From positions 121,334 to 185,333 of the forward strand of contig CAAEEZ010000007.1 of NCBI GenBank assembly GCA_900755035.1: DNA of 64,000 nucleotides, read 5' to 3'. Shown here one piece after another: positions 23,242 through 32,100 of this stretch; the stretch's first letter is position 1, and the number at the start of each line of letters is the position of its first letter. The notes beneath the pieces were generated by a model. It made no database searches and was not told the DNA's origin. It saw only the letters and a program-made list of their open reading frames with translations. This DNA comes from Clostridia bacterium (GTDB lineage: Bacteria; Bacillota; Clostridia; Christensenellales; CAAEEZ01). The position numbers were made by a program, and so were the translations under genes.

Positions 23242-23277
23242 ATATCGAAAAGCAGATTAATTTCTACTTTTCGATAT
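23242..23277. repeat. Inverted repeat at the right edge of the phage-like element
   Basis: ATATCGAAAAG / CTTTTCGATAT, 11 bp perfect with a 14-nt loop, between the first phage-element gene and the Fic pseudogene. It may be an operator for the phage operon or part of the attachment site. Confidence 0.5.
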
Positions 23278-23285
23278 AATAATAA

Positions 23286-23591
23286 AACTATACACTTGCC
23301 GAGTATAATTTTAATAAAGAAAAAACCTTTGATGAAATTTTAGACTTTCATTATAGGTTTGAGCGTATCCATCCGTTTCAAGACGGTAACGGTCGTGTAG
23401 GTAGGCTTATTCTCTTTAAGGAATGTTTGCGCAACAATATCGTACCTTTTATCATTGACGAAAGCCACAAAATGTTTTATTACCGTGGACTGCGTGAATG
23501 GACTAACAAACGTGGTTTTTTGCGTGATACTTGCCTTTCGGCACAGGACAAGTTTAAGGCTTGGCTTGATTATTTTAGAATTAAATATTGA
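23286..23591 (+). pseudogene. Truncated Fic-domain gene
   Basis: An open frame after stop codons reads NYTLAEYNFNKEKTFDEILD then FHYRFERIHPFQDGNGRVGR, containing the Fic active-site motif HPFxDGNGRxGR, and continues to a normal C-terminus (AWLDYFRIKY). About 100 residues remain; the N-terminal part and start codon are missing. Fic enzymes AMPylate proteins. The break point is next to the phage-like element. A terminator hairpin follows the stop. Confidence 0.85.
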
Positions 23592-23595
23592 AATT

Positions 23596-23626
23596 ATAGC
23601 CAGGATTTTACTCCTGGCTATCTTTA
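23596..23626. terminator. Bidirectional terminator between Fic remnant and 156-aa gene
   Basis: ATAGCCAGGA / TCCTGGCTAT, 10-bp perfect stem with 6-nt loop; T-rich on the plus side. Confidence 0.75.
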
Positions 23627-23635
23627 TGCTTTGGG

Positions 23636-24106
23636 TTATTCTATTATAAAGTCCTTTTCGGAGCGGTATATTTTTAGTTCCGTGATATCCGTGCGATTGC
23701 TCATCTTCTCGGCGGTGTCTTCGTTGCACATCATGCTGTAGGAGAAGTGCGTGTTTGCGTCGGTATACGTGACAAGGTAGGAGTAGCCTTTTTTGACGGC
23801 TTTTTTGTATTCCTTTTCGTCATCCATCAGTTGTAGGAGTTCTGCCATAAATAAATCTTCGTCACCATCTAATTTGCCGTGCTCCGTGATTATCGGTCGT
23901 TCCTTGAAGTGGCGCTTAATCGTTTCTTCCAGGATAGGGGCGTAGGAGTTATCGTAGTAGACGATATCGCACGAACCGCCGTTTCCGCTGTCGTTATACC
24001 AAGCAACTTTTTTGCCGTTATAATAAAGGTCGCCTTGGTTTCCTTGCCAGTCGAGCCCTTGAAAAGTCTTTCTGTTCTTTAATGTAAATCCGTATATACT
24101 TGCCAT
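23636..24106 (-). CDS. Hypothetical protein (156 aa)
   Basis: 156 residues from ATG 24106, which has GGAGG five bases upstream; the earlier in-frame ATG (24118) overlaps that site and is unlikely. The sequence is soluble: MASIYGFTLKNRKTFQGLDW, then a Gly/Asn segment, then acidic helices. Its GC and codon use look higher than the neighbours, suggesting it travels with mobile DNA. No family recognised. Confidence 0.6.
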   Translation of the reverse strand: MASIYGFTLKNRKTFQGLDWQGNQGDLYYNGKKVAWYNDSGNGGSCDIVYYDNSYAPILEETIKRHFKERPIITEHGKLDGDEDLFMAELLQLMDDEKEYKKAVKKGYSYLVTYTDANTHFSYSMMCNEDTAEKMSNRTDITELKIYRSEKDFIIE

Positions 24107-24255
24107 TTTTGCCTCCATATATTATCGTTAAGCAAAGTACACCGTAAAGGTTTTTAAGAGCCCAGCGAAAGCGTACTAAATTCTTGAAATTAAAATTGCT
24201 AATATATGAGCAAATTATTGACAAAAGTATATAAAAGTGCTAAAATATTAGCATT

Positions 24256-24546
24256 ATGAAGAAAACATTTGATATTAGTGATTTTGTAAACACTCCAACA
24301 ATTCAATCAACGCTTGTTTCTCTAACTGACAAGGTTAAGGAAAGAAGAAAGGAATTGAAGTTATCACAAAAACTCCTTGCTCAAAAGTCGGGGGTTTCTT
24401 ATGCATCGATTCGCCGTTTTGAAAGCACGGGCGATATAGCACTTGTATCTTTGCTTAAAATTGCAAGTGTGCTTAATTGTCTTGAAGACTTCAACGCGCT
24501 TTTTAGCAATAAAATTATTACGAATTTAAAGGATTTGAAAGTATGA
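24256..24546 (+). CDS. hipB: HipB-like antitoxin (Xre-family HTH)
   Basis: 96 residues with a helix-turn-helix LSQKLLAQKSGVSYASIRRF (about 36-55). It overlaps the hipA start by 4 bp (ATGA). HipB proteins bind their promoter and neutralise HipA. A plausible promoter lies just upstream (TTGACA near 24219, TAAAAT near 24241). Confidence 0.85.
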   Translation: MKKTFDISDFVNTPTIQSTLVSLTDKVKERRKELKLSQKLLAQKSGVSYASIRRFESTGDIALVSLLKIASVLNCLEDFNALFSNKIITNLKDLKV

Positions 24547-25643
24547 TTAACGACGTTAAAAAAGTTACAGTCAAGTATAACGACCGTATAGTAGGATACC
24601 TTGCTGAAATTGAACCGTCTGTAATCGGCTTTCAGTATGATGACGTTTGGGTGAAAAACGGCTTTTCTATTTCACCTTTATCATTACCGCTTGATAATTC
24701 CGTTCACGTTAGCAAAAAAGAACTATTTGCTGGCTTATTTGGCGTGTTCTGGGACTCCTTGCCTGATGGTTGGGGTGAACTCTTAATGAATCGCTTGTTG
24801 AGTAAGAAAGGCATAAATCCTAACAAAATTTCTATTTTGACCAAGTTGTCGCTTGTTAATAAAAATGGTCTGGGCGGATTAACCTACGAGCCTAGCCAAC
24901 CATTTGAATATGAATACGGCGGCTTTGATTTTGACGAATTGTCAAAGGAAATTGAAAAGGTATTAAATGACGAAAGTGAGCCCGTTGATTTGGACTTGGT
25001 TTACGGATTAGGTGGTTCTAGCGGTGGCGCAAGACCAAAGGCTCATATCAAAATTGACGGTGAAGAATGGATTGTAAAATTTGCTTGTAGAATCGACCCC
25101 AGAAACGTGGGCGAAAAAGAATTTGTTGCTAATCAAACGGCTGAAAAATGTGGTATTACCGTTAATAAATATAAGTTATTCCCTTCCAAATTGTGTACGG
25201 GTTATTTTGGTGTAAAACGGTTTGACCGTAACGGAGACAAGCGTATTCATATGATTTCGCTTGCTGCGCTCTTGGAAACTACTCACAAAATACCAAATCT
25301 TGACTATATGCATCTTTTCCAAGTTGTTCAAACTATTAGCGCAAAGCCTACCGAAGACTTATACGAGGCGTTTCGCCGTATGTGTTTTAATGTGTTTTAC
25401 ATGAATAAAGACGACCACGGGAAGAATTTTGCTTTTCTTTATGATGAAGCCCTGGGTGGTTACGTTCTTTCGCCAGCGTACGACTTAACGCGTGTAACCG
25501 ATAAGTTTGAACACGAAATGACGGTTAACGGCAATGGTAACCCTACTAAGGATGACTTGCTTGCGGTAGCCAAGGAATTCAGGTTGTCTATTACAAAGTG
25601 TAAATCCATAATGAATTCTATTGAAAAAACATGTAAACTATAA
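24543..25643 (+). CDS. hipA: HipA-like Ser/Thr kinase toxin
   Basis: 366 residues, slightly shorter than E. coli HipA. An N-terminal HipA_N block (VGYLAEIEPSVIGFQYDDVW, SISPLSLPL, FWDSLPDGWGE) precedes a Gly-rich loop GLGGSSGGARPKAHIK and the catalytic loop YMNKDDHGKNFAFLYD (catalytic Asp, metal-binding Asn) with AYDLT downstream. All catalytic elements seem intact. In E. coli HipA phosphorylates glutamyl-tRNA synthetase and causes dormancy. With hipB it forms a type II toxin-antitoxin pair beside the CRISPR locus. Confidence 0.93.
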   Translation: MINDVKKVTVKYNDRIVGYLAEIEPSVIGFQYDDVWVKNGFSISPLSLPLDNSVHVSKKELFAGLFGVFWDSLPDGWGELLMNRLLSKKGINPNKISILTKLSLVNKNGLGGLTYEPSQPFEYEYGGFDFDELSKEIEKVLNDESEPVDLDLVYGLGGSSGGARPKAHIKIDGEEWIVKFACRIDPRNVGEKEFVANQTAEKCGITVNKYKLFPSKLCTGYFGVKRFDRNGDKRIHMISLAALLETTHKIPNLDYMHLFQVVQTISAKPTEDLYEAFRRMCFNVFYMNKDDHGKNFAFLYDEALGGYVLSPAYDLTRVTDKFEHEMTVNGNGNPTKDDLLAVAKEFRLSITKCKSIMNSIEKTCKL

Positions 25644-25659
25644 AATAGGCGGTACAACG

Positions 25660-26415
25660 GTGAAGAATATTATTAACACAATTAAATTTTTATTTTGGGC
25701 ATGTGTAGTAACATTGGGTTTAACATATGTTATAAGTTTGTTTGATAAATGGTTTAACTTAGAATGGCTGCCAAATCCCTTTTTACTGGCTATCAGTAGC
25801 GGTGTTTTTGCCAGCCTATTTGTGCTTTTTGTAATGGAATTGAAAAAATACTTTGAGGCTAAAACCAGTTCAATTAATTTCATTTATTATAATTGTTTAT
25901 CGTTATATAGCGATTTGTGGATTCAAATTTGTCATATTGATATGCTTTTAGAAAAACAAGACGAACAGGTCACCAATCGCCTTTTGGAATTTAGACAGCC
26001 TTATATAGTGCAGGCAACACACAATTTGAGAGCGGTTGATTATAAAGTATTAAAAAAACGAAAAACGCTAGAACAAGGGATTTCAAATTTCCAAAACTCG
26101 CAAATATCGCAAATAGACGATTATGTACGTATGTGTGCGTATTTACCTTTGTCAATCAATAAAACCCAGTTGAACGCGGCAACGAATGGTTATTTACATT
26201 ATAATACAACAGCATCAGACCCTTTGGTCGCAACAGCTTTACGAAAAATTAAAGCTAAGGCAAGCTTGATTATGGATGCAATAAATACGCTTATGGACAC
26301 AATTGCTACATCTAATAAAAGCTATAACTGGGAAAACCAAAAAGCTATTATTTTAAGCTCTAAACCTTTGTTTGAAGAAATAAAAAAACAAGAAGAGAAG
26401 TTTTTTAACGAATAA
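25660..26415 (+). CDS. Two-span membrane protein downstream of hipA
   Basis: 251 residues from GTG 25660, which has AGGCGG upstream; the longest frame begins at a TTG (25621) inside hipA and lacks a site. Two N-terminal membrane helices (IKFLFWACVVTLGLTYVISL and LLAISSGVFASLFVLFVMEL) are followed by a long cytosolic helical, probably coiled-coil domain. Co-directional with hipBA and possibly co-transcribed. Two spans plus a helical cytosolic domain occur in several abortive-infection effectors, but no family is recognised. Confidence 0.7.
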   Translation: MKNIINTIKFLFWACVVTLGLTYVISLFDKWFNLEWLPNPFLLAISSGVFASLFVLFVMELKKYFEAKTSSINFIYYNCLSLYSDLWIQICHIDMLLEKQDEQVTNRLLEFRQPYIVQATHNLRAVDYKVLKKRKTLEQGISNFQNSQISQIDDYVRMCAYLPLSINKTQLNAATNGYLHYNTTASDPLVATALRKIKAKASLIMDAINTLMDTIATSNKSYNWENQKAIILSSKPLFEEIKKQEEKFFNE

Positions 26416-26420
26416 AATTT

Positions 26421-26445
26421 AGGTCACCAAATTTGGTGACCTTTT
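26421..26445 (+). terminator. Terminator of the hipBA operon
   Basis: AGGTCACCAAATTTGGTGACCT, an 11-bp perfect palindromic stem, followed by TTTT. It isolates the operon from the CRISPR array. Confidence 0.9.
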
Positions 26446-26516
26446 TGGTTGCCTTGGTTTTTTGAACGCTATAAAAGTTATCAAACGGCGGGAGTATATA
26501 ACGAATAGAGACTTTT

Positions 26517-27212
26517 ATTTTAGTTGTATTCAAAATAACATCACTCTCAAACTACGCCTTGATTGATTTCTTTCTTTGCTTTGTTTTAGTTGTATTCAAA
26601 ATAACATTACTCTCAAACACAAGTTTTTCGGTGATTTGCTTAAAAAATGTTTTAGTTGTATTCAAAATAACATTACTCTCAAACTGGAAAAATGCACTTG
26701 CCGAAAACAACGTTGTTTTAGTTGTATTCAAAATAACATTACTCTCAAACTATACAGCCGTTTTATCATTTTTCTTATCGGTTTTAGTTGTATTCAAAAT
26801 AACATTACTCTCAAACACGCGCTTAAAACATGTCGAAAAACAAAAAGTTTTAGTTGTATTCAAAATAACATTACTCTCAAACAAGTGGTGGGGGTAGTGT
26901 ATTAAATGGTATGTTTTAGTTGTATTCAAAATAACATTACTCTCAAACTATGCCTTATACGTTAGTAAACGCTATCGAGTTTTAGTTGTATTCAAAATAA
27001 CATTACTCTCAAACCAATCGCTTCGTCGAGATTTGTGAAGCAAGGTTTTAGTTGTATTCAAAATAACATTACTCTCAAACATAACTATATTTTGTTAAAC
27101 GTAAATCAGGGTTTTAGTTGTATTCAAAATAACATTACTCTCAAACTACTAGTAGAACTTTTGACGAGATGAACGTGTTTTAGTTGTATTCAAAATAACA
27201 TTACTCTCAAAC
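26517..27212 (-). CRISPR. CRISPR array, 11 repeats, 10 spacers (type II-A)
   Basis: Eleven 36-bp repeats start at 26517, 26583, 26649, 26715, 26781, 26847, 26913, 26979, 27045, 27111 and 27177; all ten spacers are exactly 30 bp. Read on the minus strand the repeat begins GTTTGAGAGTAATG and ends ACAACTAAAAC, aligning with type II-A repeats such as that of S. pyogenes. The leftmost repeat has two changes (first base A on the plus strand, and CATCAC for CATTAC), as expected for the leader-distal end. Repeats 2-11 are identical. Transcription on the minus strand also fits the tracrRNA pairing. No spacer match was noticed elsewhere in the window. Confidence 0.98.
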
Positions 27213-27296
27213 CTCAATTTCCTAAAAAATCGATTGCATGGCAAGAGAGCTAGTATTTTTAATACGATTAACATTCATTTATAGTATAGCACTTTT
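27213..27296 (-). promoter_or_regulatory. CRISPR leader
   Basis: 84 bp of AT-rich DNA between csn2 and the first repeat. On the minus strand it holds TATACTATAA near 27280-27290, a candidate -10, and ends AAATTGAG against the repeat, similar to the ATTTGAG leader ends of one type II-A group. AGCACTTTT / AAAAGTGCT pairs across the csn2 stop. Confidence 0.7.
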
Positions 27297-27971
27297 TTAG
27301 TTAAAAGTGCTGATTTCGCATAAATCTTTATCAATTATCGTGCATTTTTCGTCGTCCAAAACGTATCTACGATTAGATTCTAACAAAAAAACGGCAACGT
27401 CCTTATATTTGCAGTGTTGTATAATTTGCTCTATCTCGTCTTTTGTAAAATAGTTTTCTATACCCAAAAAGAAGATGACTTTAAGGTTTGCAAATTCCAC
27501 AAGCGTTTTTACGTATTCGATTAGTAATTCAAGGTCGGTTTCACAATAAGATAAATCTACGCACGGATTATATAGTTTTAACAGCAAATTTACGTCTAAA
27601 CTATCCGTAAGAATTATTTTGCTGTTATAGTCAAACGTGAGTTCGCTTAGCATTTCGTAGCCTTTTTGATATAATTCCTGATACTTAAACCCGTCCGCTT
27701 GTATTTTGTAACAAAGCTGTTTTAGAAGCAACGTGTTTATTTTTTTACCTATTTCAAGGCTAAAAAAATTGTCGCAAAATACTATGTCGTCTTTTATCTT
27801 TATTTCGTCTATCCCTTCGCTTAAAACAAAATCACTTCGTTTAGCTTCAAATAGCAACAATATATCACGTATTATTTTGCGGTAGAACGCTGGTTCTTCC
27901 ACTACCAAAGTATTTACTTTACCTGGCGTTATATCAAACGTTGTATCAAGGTTTTTATGTGCTAATCTCAT
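27297..27971 (-). CDS. csn2: CRISPR adaptation protein Csn2
   Basis: 224 residues, the size of the short Csn2 group (S. pyogenes type, about 220). Csn2 forms a tetrameric ring that slides on DNA ends and is needed for spacer acquisition with Cas1-Cas2-Cas9. Matching features: the acidic N-terminal sheet (VNTLVVEEPAFYRKIIRDIL), the central helical part, and the C-terminal strand LKVIFFLGIENYFTKDEIEQI. The start overlaps the cas2 stop by 4 bp. Its presence defines type II-A. Confidence 0.92.
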   Translation of the reverse strand: MRLAHKNLDTTFDITPGKVNTLVVEEPAFYRKIIRDILLLFEAKRSDFVLSEGIDEIKIKDDIVFCDNFFSLEIGKKINTLLLKQLCYKIQADGFKYQELYQKGYEMLSELTFDYNSKIILTDSLDVNLLLKLYNPCVDLSYCETDLELLIEYVKTLVEFANLKVIFFLGIENYFTKDEIEQIIQHCKYKDVAVFLLESNRRYVLDDEKCTIIDKDLCEISTFN

Positions 27972-28288
27972 ATTTTTACAAACCTCTTATCACTATCTAG
28001 GCAAGTAGTCTGTGTTTTACCCAGCAAAAGTTCCATATCCTGAAATTGTTTTTCGGTAATCGTTAGCATTTGCACAAGCCCATCCTTCGGGATTACCTTT
28101 CTAACTTGTTTCCGATACAGTTCAGCACTAGATGGATTAAGAGCAAGTTTAGTGTAAATAGACTCCTGCATCATGATAAATCCACTTTTTATTAAAAATT
28201 TTCTAAATTGCCTGTAATTTCTGTTATCTTCAACGGTAAGTGTGGGCAAATCAAACATTACAATTATTCTCATATATCGGTAATTCAT
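27968..28288 (-). CDS. cas2: CRISPR-associated endoribonuclease Cas2
   Basis: 106 residues. The N-terminus MNYRYMRIIVMFDLPT matches type II-A Cas2, with the metal-binding Asp in FDLP; FRKFLIKSGFIMMQESIYTK and LTITEKQF follow as in the family. It overlaps cas1 by 38 bp. This long start is kept because type II-A Cas2 proteins normally begin with SYRYMRM-like residues before the first strand. Cas2 bridges two Cas1 dimers in the integrase complex. Confidence 0.95.
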   Translation of the reverse strand: MNYRYMRIIVMFDLPTLTVEDNRNYRQFRKFLIKSGFIMMQESIYTKLALNPSSAELYRKQVRKVIPKDGLVQMLTITEKQFQDMELLLGKTQTTCLDSDKRFVKI

Positions 28289-29141
28289 ATTCGCTAAAAT
28301 GTTTTATAAGCGTAACGTCGTCACTATTTAACGCCGCTATTACGCTCTTTACGTAAACTTCGATAGCATTATCAAGATAAGTAACCTTGCCACGTATCTT
28401 CACTTTGCCGTTAAGTAGATTAGCCATTTTGTACTTGAAATCCTCGTCGCCTTCGTCAAGGCTAAGCGCTAGGTCGTCTACTATCACCCTATACGGCTCC
28501 ATTAAATCGCTTGCTAAATTATACGGGTTAAACTCGTTATTGTGCCAAATTCCTAGTTGAGTGATGCACCCACTTGCCGTTATTTCCCTGCAAAACGCCG
28601 ATAGCAGTATTGCATAGCCGTAGTTAAGCGCTGAATTATAATAGGTAGGCGTTCTTCGCCCTTCGCCGAATAACTCGTTAAAATACACCTTTGCTGCGTG
28701 ACCTTCCCTATTCGTTTTGTCGCCTAACTCTAATTCGCCAACGTAGTTTTCTAGCATTAAGTACTCTTTCTTGCCACTTTTTTTCAAAAGTTTCGACTGA
28801 TTTTTTATTTTATTTTCAATTATAGAAGTCCATACTGCCTTTTTAGTGCTCTCTTTCCACTCGGCTTGCATTTGAATCTGTTTAGCACTATGGTAATTGT
28901 CGTACAACCCGACTAGTTGAAAACAAGGCAAGTGTTTTTCGTCGCAACAAATAACCTTTACTTTGCCTTTAATTAGTTCTACCATTAGGGCGTTAGTTAT
29001 GGATATTGCCGTGGATTCTAAAATTAAAACGGATATCTCGGAGAGATGGATTTTTAGCTCCTTCTCCCCGCGAATAACCACGTAATTCATAGAAAAGTCA
29101 AGTTTACTTCTGCTACTTACAACCACCGTTCTAAATGCCAT
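28251..29141 (-). CDS. cas1: CRISPR integrase Cas1
   Basis: 296 residues, type II length. The beta N-terminal domain (FRTVVVSSRSKLDFSMNYVV) leads into the helical catalytic domain. The metal site is assigned to Glu in NREGHAAKVYF, His in GIWHNNEFNPYNLASDLMEP and Glu in that same block. It integrates new spacers at the leader end. The start overlaps the cas9 stop by one base. Confidence 0.96.
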   Translation of the reverse strand: MAFRTVVVSSRSKLDFSMNYVVIRGEKELKIHLSEISVLILESTAISITNALMVELIKGKVKVICCDEKHLPCFQLVGLYDNYHSAKQIQMQAEWKESTKKAVWTSIIENKIKNQSKLLKKSGKKEYLMLENYVGELELGDKTNREGHAAKVYFNELFGEGRRTPTYYNSALNYGYAILLSAFCREITASGCITQLGIWHNNEFNPYNLASDLMEPYRVIVDDLALSLDEGDEDFKYKMANLLNGKVKIRGKVTYLDNAIEVYVKSVIAALNSDDVTLIKHFSEYELPIYENNCNV

Positions 29142-32100
29142 TAGTTAATTTTTATCCTTTTTTCTTTTAATCCCGTAACCGATTGTGATATGAAAGTTAC
29201 TGACTTGTCGGTTATATCCTTAGACGTAGCAATATTGCACATATATTTACCACCACCAACGTTACTTGCATCAACGTTACGTGCATTACATTGAAACGCT
29301 ACGATAAGATTTAATAAGCAACGTAATCCGTTGTACTCGTCCATTTGGTAGAATATTTCCTTACCTTTTTCTAGCGTATTTTTGAACGAACTATATGCCG
29401 GCAAATAAGCGTACGGCGACTTTTCATTAGATACTTTGTCTAGGAATAAATCGTATAATTCGTTATTTTTCTCCTTAGTTACGTGCAAAATTTTAGACTT
29501 ATTTTTTTGGTCTGAGTCGTTTTCTCTCCTTGTTTTTTCTTCTTCCTGCTCTACAAACAATTTTCTTCTAAACTCGTCGTCACTTAACTCGCCTTTATCT
29601 GTTTTTCTCTTTATAAATTCCTTGTTTATTTTCTCGTTTACAAGCGACAATTCCTTTACGTAATCGTTTATTTCCTTGCTGACGAATAGCTCGTTAGCAT
29701 TATGGAATAATAAAGTAATTTCGTTTGAACCAGCTAACCTTAACTTGTAGTTGCCAAAATCCAATAGCGCACCTGCCATAAGTTTAGAGCCATTCAAGCC
29801 TTCTATTTTTGCAAGCGTAGGCTTATATAGATTTACCCTAGGGTTAGTTTCTAAGTACTCGTTTATAGTCGTTTTACCATTTTCTATTCGTTTTGCATAG
29901 TAAATAGGTATATCGATTATGCTGCGGCGTTTTTGACCTTTGTTTTTACCCTTTTTCTCCTCGGAGTCCACTACTACAAAGTACGCCGTTCCAGAGGTTT
30001 TCAGTCCGCCGTATTTAGTTACGTCCGCCCTTGGATTTATTACCCCGTTTTTATCCACTTTCTCCACTCTTGAATACATATTTGGGTTGTCTTCTGCCTT
30101 AAATATCGTTTCCTTATAAAGTTGTCCTTTTCCCGTAGTTAGTTTTTTGCTCATAGCAAAATCAAAACTTTCTAGTTCCTTTTTTACAACGTTTATAGTT
30201 GGATAATAGCCGTCTTTATTCTGCGCAGTCCATACGTATCTTTTCTCCCTATTTGAATACACACTCGAATAGAAAGCCTTTCTAAAATTGTAAGATTTGT
30301 CCACCGTTTTATCACTTTGATTATCTCTATAATCCTTGTTATGACTAAACTTTTCGTTTAATACGTTGCCAACTACGATATTTAGGTATGCGTCGCAAGC
30401 GTGATGGAAGTCGTTAATTTCCCTAGATTTCGTTAGCCCGTAATCATTTCTAAAATCAGATACGTTACCTGCCTTTGACATAACTATCTCTACCGCTTTC
30501 TTTTCGCCCGTTATGCCTTCAAAATATCTTTCCAAAATATCCCTAGTCAATTTTACCATTTGGCTAGTTTCTACAAGTTGCCTATTTATAAATTTCTCTT
30601 TTTCAAGGTCACTTATTCTCGTAGTTCTTGTTAGCCTATGATATTTTTCGTCCGATAGTAGTTTTAATTTCTTCAAATTATCCCACAAAGCAGGTTGTCT
30701 AAACTCACTAGGAAGTGGATACGTATTATCTTTTTTCCCGTTCAATGTTTTATGAACAAGCACTTTATTGTTCAGACTGTCGTCTTTAACTTGCGATTGT
30801 GGTATTATATGGTCTACGTCATAATCTCTTAATTGGTCAATATCAATAGGCTTACCAGAATATATATCCTTGCCAAGTTGCATAAAATACAAGAATATTT
30901 TTTCCGAGTTTAATTCGCCGTTTGACTTTTTATCAGCCTTTGTCATCATTTCGGCAATTTCTTCTTTGTACAAATATTTGTCTTGCTTTTTGGCTTCTTC
31001 ATACATTGCCGTTATTTGCTCTTTTCTTGACTGTGTTCTTGTCCCCTTCTTTTCGTCGGTATTAGAACGTGTAGTTTCTATAAATATCTTCCTTGGCACA
31101 CCACAAAGTTTTACAAGCTCCTTCGTCATTAAAAATGCTTGCCAAATACTACGTTTTACCGACGGCGAACAATACAACTCTTCCACGTCGTCGTACGTTA
31201 TATCTAAATTCTCGGGTATTTCGTTCTCTTTTTCGTATCCCCTAACGGCATCAGCAAAGTCGTACTCTTCGTTGTTTATTATCTCCACAAAATTTTGGTT
31301 CGTTTCCCACATTATATCGATAATATCCTTCAAATTTCCTTGGCTATCGGTTAGCATTATACCATGCGTTCCCATAGCGCTACCTTGTAATAGCCCTCTT
31401 GAAAAACTACCCCAACCACTATACTTAAAGTCTTTCAGTTTTTTAATCTCGTCAACGGATAGAATACTAGAATATCTTTCTTTAAGTAGCTCTTCTACTG
31501 CCTTGCTATCGTCAGCAAAAATGGTAAGTATCTTTACGATATCTTCTACCATATCAGGATATTTATCTACTTTGTCGCCTATCACTTTTTTCATCTTTTG
31601 ATAGGTATTCATATTGCCGTGTAGGTTTTCGTCTATACCCGAAAGCGTTACGTCGTTACCTGTTATATTTTTTATACATTTTACAATATTCTTTCTATTT
31701 ACGGTTTTATTTAGATATACTTCGTTAAAAATCTTTTGCTTTAAGTCAACGTTTATTTCCTTGTCGTTTACTTTCAACTTGTTTAGTTCGTTAAGCGCAA
31801 CGTATTTACTGAATAATACCGAATTTTTAGGCAGTACGTCCTCGTTTTTTAGATAGGTACATTTGCAAGTCATTCTTGTGATAAACTTTTCACGGCTTTC
31901 GTTTAAGTCGATTTTATCACTTAGATTCCAAGGGGTAACTCTGCCCGATTCCTTCCTTACTGCCCATACATTTTTACTATTAGCGTTTTCTTTTACAGGG
32001 CCTACGTAATACGGCATTCTAAAAGTAAGTAACGATTTTATCTTCTTGCTTACTGCAATGCCGTCATCGGCAGATAGTAAGAACGGATATTTTTCTTTGT

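Noticed and set aside
26559..26905. Long open frames across the CRISPR array with a repeating SCIQNNITLK or LVVFKITLLSN pattern
   Set aside because: They are translations of the repeats themselves; no ribosome binding site, and repeat-spacer structure explains the sequence fully.
26517..27212. Reading the CRISPR array on the plus strand
   Set aside because: The tracrRNA anti-repeat pairs only with the minus-strand repeat, the degenerate repeat is at the left end, and the terminator of the tracrRNA follows the anti-repeat on the plus strand.
30870..31601. 243-codon plus-strand ORF inside cas9
   Set aside because: Antisense shadow of cas9 with low-complexity Ser/Phe composition.
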